Source: Arthrobacter sp. MYb213 (GTDB lineage Bacteria; Actinomycetota; Actinomycetes; Actinomycetales; Micrococcaceae). Taken from it: DNA of 64,000 nt. The notes below the pieces were generated by a model that ran no database searches, had not been told where the DNA came from, and saw nothing but the letters and a program-made list of their open reading frames with translations. This document shows positions 17,757 to 27,001 of the stretch, in pieces. The stretch spans positions 496,001 through 560,000 of the forward strand of contig NZ_PCQA01000001.1 in NCBI RefSeq assembly GCF_002979915.1, in the 5' to 3' direction. The number at the start of each line of letters is the position of its first letter. The stretch's first letter is position 1. The position numbers and the translations under genes were made by a program.

Positions 17757-19376
17757 TTATGCCTTAGGTGCTACGCCAATGAAGGACATACCGGTGGTCG
17801 GCAATGGGGCGAAGCCTTCCAGCGCGTCGGAGTTCCATGCGGTAGGCAACTGGCGGTGAAGTACCGGGTAAAGCGGAACCTCGGTAGCAATCAGGTTAAT
17901 TGCCTTAGCCCAGATTTCCTTGGCCTTGGCTGGGTCTTCGGACTTAACTGCCTGGTCCAGCATCTTCTGCAGGTCCTTGCATTCCTTGGTTTCGCTCCAG
18001 CGGAAGCGGGCCTTTGGCCACACGTCTCCGCGGTAGAACCAGGAGAGCAACAGATCAAGGTCGTTGCCGAATACCGAGGGGTCACCGGGTGCAGCAACAA
18101 CGGTGAACTTTCCTGCGTCAACGTTGTCTGCATACAAGGCACCGGACTGCAGGTTCTGCATGGTGACCGAGACACCTGGGATCTTATTCCAGGATTCGAG
18201 GATCAGCGGAGCAATGTCCTTGACCCAGGAGGTGTCGGTGGTCTTCAGCTCGAACTTTAGGTTGCTGACTCCAGCTTCCTTCAGCAGTGCTTCGGCCTTT
18301 GCCGGGTCATAGCCGTAGACGGTGTCGGCCTTGACGTATTCCGGGTGAGTGTCCTGAACGTACGAGGTCGCGGCCTTAGCGTTACCCAGCAGTGCGGTCT
18401 GGATGATTGACTCGGTGTCCAAACCATAGTGCAGTGCCTGACGGACCAACACATTATCGAATGGCTTCTCGGAGCAGTTGAACATCAAGAAGAGCAATCC
18501 GAAGGACTGCACCGATTCAACGTTGACCTTTTGCTTGAGACGGTCCACGTCGAGGTATGGCACATCTTCGATGGCCTGCACACGGTTAGATTCCATTGCG
18601 GTGACGCGCGCTGCTGCATCGGAGAGCAAGAACCAGGTCATCTTGTCGGCCTTGGCAGTTTGGCTGCCGTTGTAGCCCTCAAATTTTACGAATTCGATCT
18701 TGTCGTCCTTGGTGGCGGAGACAAACTTGTACGGGCCCGAACCTACCGGAGCCGCGTCAAATTTAACCTGATCCTTGCTGGCAACTGCCTTCGGGACCAC
18801 CTTGACTACCGAAATACGCGTTGGGAACAGTGGGAAGGCGTAGTTCAGCGTGAAGGATAGGGTGCTCTTATCCTTGGCCTTGACCGACTTGATGAACGGG
18901 ATGAACTGCGCGAACAGCGAAGCATTCTTCGTGTCGAGCACGCGTTCGAAGGAGTAAACCACGTCTTCTACGGTGACCGGAGTATCGTTATGGAACTTCG
19001 CGTCCTTGCGTAGTGCCACTTCCCAGGTGGTGTCGTTGACCTGAACCGGCTGCGCAGCAGCCAAGGCGAGGTATGGTTCGCGGGTTGCAGGGTGCAGATC
19101 AACAAGACCTTCGAAGATGTGCATGTTGGCCGCAAATGGGGTTGCGCCCGAGGAAGTCATCGGGTCAAACCCGGTCGATAGTGCGTAGGAAATTCCGGCG
19201 GTCAGCGTGCCTGCAGCCGCTGCACCTCCGCTGGATCCCGAACCGCTGGTGCCGGTGTCGCCCGAGGAACAGGCAGCAAGGCTGGCAGAGAATGCCGCGG
19301 CCGCGCCCACCATGCCGGTAATCTTCAAAAAGTCTCGACGAGCAAAGGGCTTGTTTGCCACTTCATTAAGTGCCAT
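17757..19376 (-). CDS. ABC substrate-binding lipoprotein (SBP_bac_5 family), Tat-exported
   Basis: 539 residues from the ATG at 19376, which has GGAGG eight bases upstream (an in-frame TTG lies 15 bases earlier). The leader has a twin-arginine motif [10 protein letters not shown] and a lipobox LAAC, so the protein is probably folded in the cytoplasm, exported by Tat and anchored by a lipid. A Ser/Gly/Thr-rich linker follows, then the SBP_bac_5 domain ([20 protein letters not shown] near 70). First gene of the nan operon; the likely ligand is sialic acid or a sialylated compound, though peptide binding is the ancestral trait. Confidence 0.88.
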   Translation of the reverse strand: MALNEVANKPFARRDFLKITGMVGAAAAFSASLAACSSGDTGTSGSGSSGGAAAAGTLTAGISYALSTGFDPMTSSGATPFAANMHIFEGLVDLHPATREPYLALAAAQPVQVNDTTWEVALRKDAKFHNDTPVTVEDVVYSFERVLDTKNASLFAQFIPFIKSVKAKDKSTLSFTLNYAFPLFPTRISVVKVVPKAVASKDQVKFDAAPVGSGPYKFVSATKDDKIEFVKFEGYNGSQTAKADKMTWFLLSDAAARVTAMESNRVQAIEDVPYLDVDRLKQKVNVESVQSFGLLFLMFNCSEKPFDNVLVRQALHYGLDTESIIQTALLGNAKAATSYVQDTHPEYVKADTVYGYDPAKAEALLKEAGVSNLKFELKTTDTSWVKDIAPLILESWNKIPGVSVTMQNLQSGALYADNVDAGKFTVVAAPGDPSVFGNDLDLLLSWFYRGDVWPKARFRWSETKECKDLQKMLDQAVKSEDPAKAKEIWAKAINLIATEVPLYPVLHRQLPTAWNSDALEGFAPLPTTGMSFIGVAPKA

Positions 19377-19409
19377 CGATGCCACCTCCAAGGAAATAAA
19401 GTGAGTTCG

Positions 19410-19428
19410 TCGGACGTAGGATGTCCGA
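19410..19428. promoter_or_regulatory. Candidate NanR operator overlapping the nan operon start site
   Basis: Perfect inverted repeat TCGGAC-N7-GTCCGA. It begins directly downstream of the minus-strand -10 box and would cover the transcription start, an ideal repressor position. Confidence 0.55.
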
Positions 19429-19457
19429 TCTATAGACTAGACTGTAATCGGAGTCAC
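19429..19457 (-). promoter_or_regulatory. Promoter of the nan/sialate operon
   Basis: Minus strand: -35 GTGACT (19457-19452), 17-base spacer, -10 TATAGA (19434-19429). The start site would fall inside the inverted repeat at 19410-19428. Confidence 0.6.
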
Positions 19458-19509
19458 TAGCTATGGTCAACTGGCTCACATATGAAATTTTGAGAATCTG
19501 GAGAAGCTC

Positions 19510-20244
19510 ATGGCAATAATCGGGCCGCGACGCCTAGACGCGAAGGCACGCCTGCGGGCGCTTACCTCCGACATCACCGCACTGATCTTAAATCGCGACC
19601 TACTGCCCGGGGATCCCCTACCCACCGAGCAAGAACTTATGGCCGAACTAGGCGTCGGGCGCAATTCCTTACGCGAAGCGGTGAAGGTGCTCCAAGCCCT
19701 CGGGATTATCGACACCAGGCACGGCTTTGGCATGTTTGTTGCCGAAAATAATCTCAGCGCGCTACATGATTCCTTGGCATTTCGCGGCCAGATGTCCTTA
19801 CGCCATCGCGGACATGAGGCGGGAGAATTAGTAGAAGTTCGCCAGGCATTGGAAACGGGACTCATTGGCCAGGCAATTCGCGTGGTCAGCGAGGAGCATC
19901 TTCAAGCCCTCGAAGCTACGGTGATTCGCATGGAGCAATCGGCGCAGGAGGGTGACATGTTTGCCGATGCAGACCGCGACTTTCACCGAATCCTCTTTGA
20001 GCCGCTCAACAACACCTTGTTATCAAATCTCTTAGGCGTCTTCTGGGAGGTCTACCATTCCATCCATGATGTGATCGGTGAAGAACAACCAGACAACCCG
20101 ACACTGGTTGAAACTGCTGCGGCACACCGTGCAATTTTTGACGCAGTTCGCGCCAAAGACATCGATGCCGCACGCCTATTACTTGCAGATCATTTCCAAG
20201 GAATACGCCAGCTACTTGCCGTAATGCGTGGCCGGGCAAATTAA
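19510..20244 (+). CDS. nanR: GntR/FadR-type regulator, probable NanR
   Basis: 244 residues. Winged helix-turn-helix at ~20-80 with the GntR signature PLPTEQELMAELGVGRNSLREAVKVL, followed by an all-helical FCD ligand domain (VEVRQALETGLIGQAI near 117, FHRILFE near 160, AHRAIFDAV near 200) whose His/Asp residues fit the metal-binding FCD pattern. Starts with ATG after GGAG. Divergent from the sialate operon with the operator candidate in the 133-base gap, which supports repression of that operon relieved by sialate or a breakdown product. The symbol rests on context. Confidence 0.8.
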   Translation: MAIIGPRRLDAKARLRALTSDITALILNRDLLPGDPLPTEQELMAELGVGRNSLREAVKVLQALGIIDTRHGFGMFVAENNLSALHDSLAFRGQMSLRHRGHEAGELVEVRQALETGLIGQAIRVVSEEHLQALEATVIRMEQSAQEGDMFADADRDFHRILFEPLNNTLLSNLLGVFWEVYHSIHDVIGEEQPDNPTLVETAAAHRAIFDAVRAKDIDAARLLLADHFQGIRQLLAVMRGRAN

Positions 20245-20297
20245 TTTTCGCCTCGCTCAGCATTATCAAACATTCATTTCACAGCTAAGCTGTAAGG

Positions 20298-22943
20298 GTG
20301 GACACATTAGAACGCTATGCACCCAATGAGAACCTTCGACGTGATGAGGCCGCTTGGCGCGCCGCAAACATCAGCTGGCACTACGCAGCCGTAGAGCTTG
20401 ATCTGAGTAACGCCACCCAAGCGCAGGAAACTTCCTACACCGCGATCACAACGCTGAACTTCTCTTCAAAGTCACCGCAGACCTTCATTGACTACATTCA
20501 CGAGTCAATTGAAAGCATCGTAGTTAATGGAGCAGAAATCTCCGTCGCGGACGCTGTACTCGACGCCCGCATCTACCTTGATGGTTTACGGACGGACGCG
20601 GCTAATACCGTGCGTGTTACCGGACGCTCCAGCTACTCACGCTCCGGCGAGGGACTGCACCGCTTTGTGGATCCACAAGACGGCCAGACCTACCTTTACA
20701 CACAGTTTGAGCCCTCGGAAGCACGCCGTGTTTTTGCCTGCTTCGAACAGCCGGATCTTAAAACCAGCTACCAATTCACTCTTACCGGCCCCGAAGACTG
20801 GCATCTGGCCAGCAACCAGCAGATCATCGACGAGACGAATCATGGCGATGGCACTAAGACCGTCGCCTGCGCACCGACCGGCCCGATCTCCACCTATATC
20901 ACCGCGGTCCTCGCCGGCCCGTACCACGTGGTGCGCGGTACCCACGTGCAAAAACTTGCAGATGGCGAATCGCTAGACATTGAAATGGCAGCCACCTGCC
21001 GTGCCTCGTTGGCAGAGCACTTCGACGGCGAAGAAATTCTCAAGCTCACCAGCCAAGGCCTGGATTACTTCCACGAGCTCTTTGACTACCCCTACCCATG
21101 GGGCAAATACGATTCGGCGTTTGTTCCCGAATATAACCTCGGCGCCATGGAAAATCCTGGCCTCGTCACCTTCACCGAACGTTATGTATTTACCTCCCAC
21201 GCCACCGAAGCCCAGTATGAGCAGCGTGCTAATACGCTCATGCACGAAATGGCGCACATGTGGTTCGGCGACCTGGTGACCATGACCTGGTGGGATGACC
21301 TGTGGTTGAAGGAATCCTTTGCGGACTACATCGGAACGCTTGCTAACGATGAAGCCACGGAGTTCACCACCGCGTGGACTACCTTTGCCGCGCGCCGCAA
21401 GGCGTGGGCCTACGTGGCAGATCAGATGCCAACCACCCACCCGATCGTGGCCGATATTCCAGATCTGTTGGCCGCAGACCAGAACTTCGACGGCATCACC
21501 TATGCCAAGGGCGCAAGTGTGCTCAAGCAGCTGGCCGCCTTTGTCGGGCCAGAAGCCTTCCGTGACGCGGCGCGGGCGTACTTCCGTCAACACGAATACG
21601 CCAACACCTCCTTGGAAGACTTCCTGCAGGCACTAGAAAAAGCCAGTGGACGAGATATGCGCAGCTGGGCTGATGCTTGGCTGAAGACCAGTGGCGTGCC
21701 TAAACTCGCGGTGAACTACACCGTGGATGACGCCGGAATCCTCACCGCTGCGAATCTTGAACAGCATGGCGTAGATCCAATTAGCGGCCAAGCAATTGTG
21801 CGACCCCACGTGCTCACCGTCGGTGCCTACACGCTGACCGATGGTGTGCTCAAGCGCACCGCAACGCAGCGTGTAGAGCTGACCGGAGAAAGCGTCGAGC
21901 TAGATTTCCTGGTCGGTCAGCGGTTGCCCGATCTAATCTTGCCCAACGTGGGAGATGAAACCTACGCGCTCATTGAATTTGATGAAAACTCACTGAAAAC
22001 GTTGCTGGGAAACCTTGGATCGTTGCAGGAATCTTTACCACGTGCCACCAGCTGGGCCTCCCTATGGGACGCGGTGCGTCAGTCCAAGCTCGCTTCGCAG
22101 ACCTATGTCAACGCCATTTTGGAACATGCGCACACCGTGACCGATTCAGGTGTCTTTGCGATGCTGCTTGATCAGCTGGTCACTTCGATTTCCAAGTATG
22201 TCGCCCCGGAATTGCGAGTTACGATCCGCGAACGCGCTGCTGAAGTTCTTACCGGCTGGCTGGTGAATTTCGACGCTGGTAGCGACCAGCAGACCACCAC
22301 CGCGCGCACGCTAGCTCGGTTGGCGCGTTCCGGTGTGGCACGCGAGGTCATCGATTCCTTCTTGGCAGAGGAAGAGAATCCTTACCGGGTCACCGTTGAC
22401 GAGCAACTGCGCTGGGCAAGCTACATTGCATTGGCGGCCGCAGGCGGAATCGACGCACAGGCCGAAGCGCGCATGCATGAGGCTGCGAAGCTCAATCCTA
22501 CGAGCGTGGCACAAAACGCGGTCCGCACCGCGTTGGCTGCCCGTCCGGATGCGAACGTAAAAGAAGCTGCTTTTGACACCGTTTTGATGGGCCACGATGC
22601 ACACGGCCCCTTATCAAACGATGCTCTTTCGGCGATCGCCGACGGTTTTGCGATGGGCTCGGCCAGCCTATTGGCTGGATTCCAGTCGCGTTACTGGGCT
22701 GCAATCCTGCCGGTCTTTGAAACGATGAGCATGGAATTTGCTACTCGCGTCATCGAGGGCCTTTACCCGGGTTCGCAGGATCTGACCGGCGAACCGGAAG
22801 AAAATCCAACCTTGCAGGCCGGAAACATCTGGATGGAACATCATCAGGGGGCTCCGGCAGCACTGCTACGCATTCTCCTCGAACAGCGCGCGGAGCTTGA
22901 GCGAAGCCTGAATGCGCAGCAACACAGCCGCGCTAGCCGGTAG
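20298..22943 (+). CDS. pepN: Aminopeptidase N (M1 metallopeptidase)
   Basis: 881 residues from a GTG. The exopeptidase motif GAMEN is at 282-286, the zinc site HEMAH at 316-320 with the third ligand Glu339 in LKE; the catalytic core is intact. The ERAP1-like helical C-terminal domain occupies ~540-870. It removes N-terminal residues from cytosolic peptides. Its end lies three bases from the end of the convergent lipoate-ligase gene, with no obvious terminator between. Confidence 0.95.
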   Translation: MDTLERYAPNENLRRDEAAWRAANISWHYAAVELDLSNATQAQETSYTAITTLNFSSKSPQTFIDYIHESIESIVVNGAEISVADAVLDARIYLDGLRTDAANTVRVTGRSSYSRSGEGLHRFVDPQDGQTYLYTQFEPSEARRVFACFEQPDLKTSYQFTLTGPEDWHLASNQQIIDETNHGDGTKTVACAPTGPISTYITAVLAGPYHVVRGTHVQKLADGESLDIEMAATCRASLAEHFDGEEILKLTSQGLDYFHELFDYPYPWGKYDSAFVPEYNLGAMENPGLVTFTERYVFTSHATEAQYEQRANTLMHEMAHMWFGDLVTMTWWDDLWLKESFADYIGTLANDEATEFTTAWTTFAARRKAWAYVADQMPTTHPIVADIPDLLAADQNFDGITYAKGASVLKQLAAFVGPEAFRDAARAYFRQHEYANTSLEDFLQALEKASGRDMRSWADAWLKTSGVPKLAVNYTVDDAGILTAANLEQHGVDPISGQAIVRPHVLTVGAYTLTDGVLKRTATQRVELTGESVELDFLVGQRLPDLILPNVGDETYALIEFDENSLKTLLGNLGSLQESLPRATSWASLWDAVRQSKLASQTYVNAILEHAHTVTDSGVFAMLLDQLVTSISKYVAPELRVTIRERAAEVLTGWLVNFDAGSDQQTTTARTLARLARSGVAREVIDSFLAEEENPYRVTVDEQLRWASYIALAAAGGIDAQAEARMHEAAKLNPTSVAQNAVRTALAARPDANVKEAAFDTVLMGHDAHGPLSNDALSAIADGFAMGSASLLAGFQSRYWAAILPVFETMSMEFATRVIEGLYPGSQDLTGEPEENPTLQAGNIWMEHHQGAPAALLRILLEQRAELERSLNAQQHSRASR

Positions 22944-22945
22944 TT

Positions 22946-24001
22946 TTAGGGAACGCGAGCCGTCCAAGCCTCGGTATCAAACTTAGTTTGAGCCAGGTCT
23001 TGGGCGGCTTTTCGCGTTGCGTTATCTAATTCAACAACGGTGGCGTTAGTCCGAGCTGCAAAGGTGTCCATCATGGTGGAAATGATTTGCGCCCGATTCT
23101 CACTGGTCTGTGATTTTAGCGGATCCACTCGCTTGACCGCCGAGGTAATACCTTTATCCGAGATCTTCTCGCGCCCAATGCGCAACACCTGCACCATCTT
23201 CTGCGCATCGATGTCATAGCTCATGGTGACGTGGTGCAGCAACGCGCCCTTAGCCAATCGTTTTTGGGCCGCTCCCCCGATCTTTCCACTCGGCGTGGCG
23301 ATATCGTTTAGTGGCTTGTAAAAGGCATTGATGCCCAATGAATCCAGCGCCTGCATGACCCACGCGTCAAGGAACGGGTAGGAATCGGCAAAGCTCATCC
23401 CATCCACCAGGGAATCGGGGGCGTACAGGGAGTAGGTAATGCAGTTTCCGGCTTCCATGAACATTGCCCCGCCACCTGAAATGCGGCGCACCACTTTAAT
23501 TCCGTGGTGTGTGGCTTGTTCCATGTCCACTTCGTTTTTTAGTGATTGGAAGGAGCCGATAACGACCGCCGATTCGTCCCAATCCCAGAAACGGATCGTA
23601 GGCTTTCGCTCACCGGTGCCGATTTGCCGGGTGAGCACCTCGTCCAGAGCAACCTGTTCGGCTACTGGAATGATTTCTGGGCCGAGAATTTCCCACTGGT
23701 GATCTTCCCATTTGGTGGCGTGACCCAGGCTTCGGCGGACCGCGCGCGCCACCGCGTCGGCATCAAAACCGAACATCACCGCACCTTCGCGCAAATTGCT
23801 GTTGACCGCATCGCGGATGGTGCCATGGCTAGCATCGGTAGGCAGACCGTTCAGTGCCGCATTGAGGTCTTCGAGTGCCTCGTCCGGTTCAAGGAAAAAG
23901 TCGCCGTTAAGCGAAGCGTTAACGATCACTCCGTTGTCACTATCGAGATCAACAACGACTAATTTGCCGCCGACTACTTTGTATTCGCCATGATGCATCA
24001 T
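22946..24001 (-). CDS. Lipoate-protein ligase-like protein with accessory domain at the N-terminus
   Basis: 351 residues. Residues ~1-95 (KVVGGKLVVVDLD, then DFFLEPDEALEDL) match the small accessory domain that is C-terminal in standard LplA. Residues ~105-351 are the BPL/LplA acyltransferase domain with RRISGGGAMFMEAGN near 180 and the catalytic Lys in SGKIGGAAQKR near 250. The domain order is thus swapped relative to E. coli LplA. Expected to attach lipoate (or octanoate) to E2 or GcvH domains. Monocistronic. Confidence 0.82.
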   Translation of the reverse strand: MMHHGEYKVVGGKLVVVDLDSDNGVIVNASLNGDFFLEPDEALEDLNAALNGLPTDASHGTIRDAVNSNLREGAVMFGFDADAVARAVRRSLGHATKWEDHQWEILGPEIIPVAEQVALDEVLTRQIGTGERKPTIRFWDWDESAVVIGSFQSLKNEVDMEQATHHGIKVVRRISGGGAMFMEAGNCITYSLYAPDSLVDGMSFADSYPFLDAWVMQALDSLGINAFYKPLNDIATPSGKIGGAAQKRLAKGALLHHVTMSYDIDAQKMVQVLRIGREKISDKGITSAVKRVDPLKSQTSENRAQIISTMMDTFAARTNATVVELDNATRKAAQDLAQTKFDTEAWTARVP

Positions 24002-24042
24002 AAGTCGATTCTATCGCCTTGGCACCCGGGCTTAAATGCAAA

Positions 24043-24075
24043 CGGCACGATTTCAGTTGAACTGAAATCGTGCCG
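24043..24075 (-). terminator. Terminator of rpmE2
   Basis: Perfect 15-base stem (CGGCACGATTTCAGT and its complement) with a 3-base loop, followed on the minus strand by TTTGCATTT. Confidence 0.75.
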
Positions 24076-24100
24076 TAAAAAGCTTGCGAGGGGCGAAGAA

Positions 24101-24358
24101 TTACTTCTTGCCGCCGAAGCCCTTGAAACGGGCGTTGAAGCGCTCGACACGGCCAGCGGTGTCCATGATGCGCTGCTTACCGGTGTAGAACGGGTGCGAT
24201 GCAGCCGAGATTTCGACGTCGACCACTGGGTAGGTGTTGCCATCTGCCCACTCGACGGTCTTGTCCGACGAACGGGTCGAACGGGTCAGGAACTGCTCGC
24301 CGGATGCCAGGTCGTTGAAGACAACTGGACCGTACTTTGGATGAATATCAGCCTTCAT
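24101..24358 (-). CDS. rpmE2: 50S ribosomal protein L31 type B
   Basis: 85 residues starting [16 protein letters not shown]. It lacks the four cysteines of zinc-binding type A L31 and has the type B insertion, so it is the zinc-independent form (RpmE2/YtiA). Such copies often replace the zinc form under zinc limitation; no convincing Zur box was seen upstream. Confidence 0.95.
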   Translation of the reverse strand: MKADIHPKYGPVVFNDLASGEQFLTRSTRSSDKTVEWADGNTYPVVDVEISAASHPFYTGKQRIMDTAGRVERFNARFKGFGGKK

Positions 24359-24495
24359 AGCTATACACCTTTATGTAGATAGGCCACTGGATTTTGCCAG
24401 CAACCACTTGCTCGGAAATTTTACTGCGTCTTGAACCCCAAAAGGTCGACACACAGACATTCCATCCTATCTCACGCAAGCACGCTGCGTGAAAC

Positions 24496-25332
24496 TCAAT
24501 TGGGTGTCGAAGAGCACAGTTCCCAGAAGGCGATTGCGCTGGCCGCTCCCACGTTCAGCGATGACACCTCACGGTGCATCGGGATCATCACCGCTTGGTC
24601 CACCAGGCTCAGGGTTTCTTCGGTTACTCCCCTACCTTCGTTGCCCAAGATCATCGCGAATTTTTTACCCTCAGTCATTTCAACCTCGGCCAGGGACACC
24701 GCGTCCTCGGTGAGCTCCATGGCCAGCATGGTGTAGCCATGAGATTTAAGAATGTTGATGTCTTGGGGCCAGGAGGTGAGCCTGACCCACGGCAGGTCAA
24801 ATACGGTGCCCATTGAGACGCGTGCACTTCGCCGATACCAGGGGTCCACACACTTGGGGGTAATCAATACCGCGTCCACGCCCAGCCCTGAGGCCGAACG
24901 CATAATGGCGCCTAAGTTTGTATGATCGGCGATGTCTTCGAGGATAGCGATCCGTGAACTCTGCTCAAGCACTTCACTCAAGTCCAGTGGATCTGGACGG
25001 TTCATCGAAGCCATCGCACCGCGGTGCAGATGGAAACCTACCAAGTCTTGAAGTTGCTCATCGCTACCGACAAAAATTGGGACGTCCGGGAAACGCGCAA
25101 ATTCTTCGGTCAGCTGATCCAGATGCTTTTCGGCCAGCAAGAAGCTGCGCGGTACGTGCCCGGCGTTGATTGCGCGGGAAACTACCGTGGTGCTCTCGGC
25201 AATATACAGGCCGTTTTCCACGTCACTGCGCATCCGCAGGTGCGCTTCGGACAGTCGCAGATACTCATCGAGGCGTGCATCTTGCAGGTCTGCAATATGC
25301 ATGATGCGTTCGGGATTAACGATCTCAGGCAC
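24496..25332 (-). CDS. TrmH/SpoU-family RNA 2'-O-methyltransferase
   Basis: 278 residues. SPOUT motifs in order: motif 1 ADHTNLGAIMRSASGLGVDA near 147, motif 2 FAMILGNEGRGV near 225, motif 3 PMHREVSSLNVGAASAIAFW near 250, with the N-terminal substrate-binding segment of the SpoU subfamily. It methylates ribose 2'-OH in rRNA or tRNA using SAM; the target cannot be told. The GTG start overlaps the stop of the TauE gene by eight bases, so translation is coupled. Confidence 0.9.
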   Translation of the reverse strand: MPEIVNPERIMHIADLQDARLDEYLRLSEAHLRMRSDVENGLYIAESTTVVSRAINAGHVPRSFLLAEKHLDQLTEEFARFPDVPIFVGSDEQLQDLVGFHLHRGAMASMNRPDPLDLSEVLEQSSRIAILEDIADHTNLGAIMRSASGLGVDAVLITPKCVDPWYRRSARVSMGTVFDLPWVRLTSWPQDINILKSHGYTMLAMELTEDAVSLAEVEMTEGKKFAMILGNEGRGVTEETLSLVDQAVMIPMHREVSSLNVGAASAIAFWELCSSTPN

Positions 25333-26131
25333 CAGCGACCAACTTGTACACCATATTCACTAGCGCGATACTGCCAAGAATAACGATGATGACTCGTAGC
25401 CACCCCGGCGAGAGCTTGCGCCCTACCTTGGCACCAATAAATCCACCGATCAACGAACCCACGGCGATCAGCAGCACCACAATCCAGTGAATGCGTTCCG
25501 GGGCGATCAGCAGGTACATGGCGGCCGCCACGATGTTGACCATCAGCGAAAGAATGACCTTGATCGCGTTGGACTGTTGCAAGGAAGCCTGCAGGAAAAC
25601 ACCGAAGACTGCCATCAGCAAGACACCCTGAGCGGCGGTGAAGTAACCGCCATACACGCCGATAACAAAGACCAGCACGTAGAGAATGGTGGGGATCTTG
25701 GCCCGGTCTGCCTCATCGGGATCGTTTCCGCCGCGTTCTGACTGCCGGGTTTTAGCCCATGCGGAGAGTTTGGGTTGGAAGATCACCAGCACCAGCGCGC
25801 AGATCAGCAAGACCGGAGCCACCACGCCGAACACCGATTCGGGCAGGTTCAGCAGCAAGAGTGAACCGATCAGTCCGCCAATGAGGGAGACCGGGACAAG
25901 TTTGAGCAAGGTCTTTTTGACGCTGGCAGCTTCTCGACGGTAGCCCCAGGCGCCGGAGAATCCCCCGGCGATCAGGCCCATTGCGTTGGAGACCACCGCG
26001 TTAACCGGCGCAAAACCTAAGGCCACCAAGATGGGGAAGGTTACCAGCGTGCCAGAACCAACCACGGTGTTGATGGTTCCGGCCCACAGGCCGCCAAGCA
26101 GGATTAACGCTTCACGCCAAAATTCGATCAC
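25325..26131 (-). CDS. TauE/SafE-family anion exporter
   Basis: 268 residues, eight predicted helices in two repeats, with GTINTVVGSGTLVTFPIL near the N-terminus and GVYGGYFTAAQGVLLM in the second repeat, both typical of TauE/SafE. The family moves sulfite or organosulfonates; substrate not known here. GTG start, 15 bases after the ABC ATPase stop; same transcript as the methyltransferase. Confidence 0.88.
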   Translation of the reverse strand: MIEFWREALILLGGLWAGTINTVVGSGTLVTFPILVALGFAPVNAVVSNAMGLIAGGFSGAWGYRREAASVKKTLLKLVPVSLIGGLIGSLLLLNLPESVFGVVAPVLLICALVLVIFQPKLSAWAKTRQSERGGNDPDEADRAKIPTILYVLVFVIGVYGGYFTAAQGVLLMAVFGVFLQASLQQSNAIKVILSLMVNIVAAAMYLLIAPERIHWIVVLLIAVGSLIGGFIGAKVGRKLSPGWLRVIIVILGSIALVNMVYKLVAGA

Positions 26132-26146
26132 GGTGTGGTGTTACCC

Positions 26147-26941
26147 CTAGTTCGCTCGGCGTGCGACGGCGCTATAACGACCGTCCACTTCGCGCACGCT
26201 CAAATCCATCCCGTAGGTTGCCTTGAGGTTTTCTTCGGTCAGGGTGGAAGCGATCTCGCCGGCGGCGACTACCTCACCTGCGTTGAGCATCAAGATATGG
26301 GTGAAGCCCGGTGGAATTTCTTCCAGGTGGTGGGTCACTAAAACCAAAGCCGGAGCTTCTTCATTCGCCGCAAGCTCGGTCAGCTGGGCGACGAGTTCTT
26401 CGCGTCCCGCCAGATCCAGCCCAGCGGCTGGCTCGTCAAGAATCAGCAGTTCCGGGTCGGTCATCAAGGCGCGAGCAATCAATACGCGCTTGCGCTCACC
26501 TTCGGAGAGCTTGCCAAATGGCTGGTTCATGAAGGTGGACATGCCCCACTGGTGGAGCATCGAGAACGCACGGCGCTCGTCGAGCTTCTCGTACTTCTCA
26601 CGCCAGCGTCCGGTCATGCCGTAGGCGGCGGTGAGAACCACATTTAGTGCGGTTTCATTAGCCGGGATGGCGTTGGCTACCAGTGAGGAGCTCAGGCCGA
26701 TCAACGGTCGCAGTTCGAAAACGTCGACCTTACCCATGGTTTCGCCCAGAATGCCCGCGGTGCCGCGGGTGGGGTGCAGACGGGTGGCTGCAATATTCAT
26801 CAGGGTTGATTTGCCGGCGCCATTCGGGCCCAGCACGATCCACCGCTGGCCTTCTTTGACTTCCCAGGACACGTCCTTGAGCAGGTCTTTACGCCCGCGC
26901 ACCACGCTGACATCGTTGAAAGTTAGCACTTCGCTCATGGT
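26147..26941 (-). CDS. ABC-type ATPase (single domain)
   Basis: 264 residues from the ATG at 26941 (MSEVLTFNDVSVVRG); an in-frame ATG at 26989 would add 16 residues and cannot be excluded because neither start has a clear ribosome site. Walker A GPNGAGKS, signature LSEGERKR, Walker B LLILDEPAAGLDL, switch His in LVTHH are all present. No permease gene is next to it (neighbours are TauE and an MFS gene), so partner and cargo are unknown. Confidence 0.87.
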   Translation of the reverse strand, partial: TMSEVLTFNDVSVVRGRKDLLKDVSWEVKEGQRWIVLGPNGAGKSTLMNIAATRLHPTRGTAGILGETMGKVDVFELRPLIGLSSSLVANAIPANETALNVVLTAAYGMTGRWREKYEKLDERRAFSMLHQWGMSTFMNQPFGKLSEGERKRVLIARALMTDPELLILDEPAAGLDLAGREELVAQLTELAANEEAPALVLVTHHLEEIPPGFTHILMLNAGEVVAAGEIASTLTEENLKATYGMDLSVREVDGRYSAVARRAN

Positions 26942-27001
26942 TTTTAAGCCTAGACTTTCGTTGCCTGATTCACTAATTGAAAACACCATTACCGATGTGG
27001 A

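Noticed and set aside
20973-21593. 206-codon frame antisense to pepN
   Set aside because: Lies wholly under the catalytic region of a certain gene; no domain seen.
24359-24495. Zur box upstream of rpmE2
   Set aside because: No palindrome resembling the actinobacterial Zur site could be seen.
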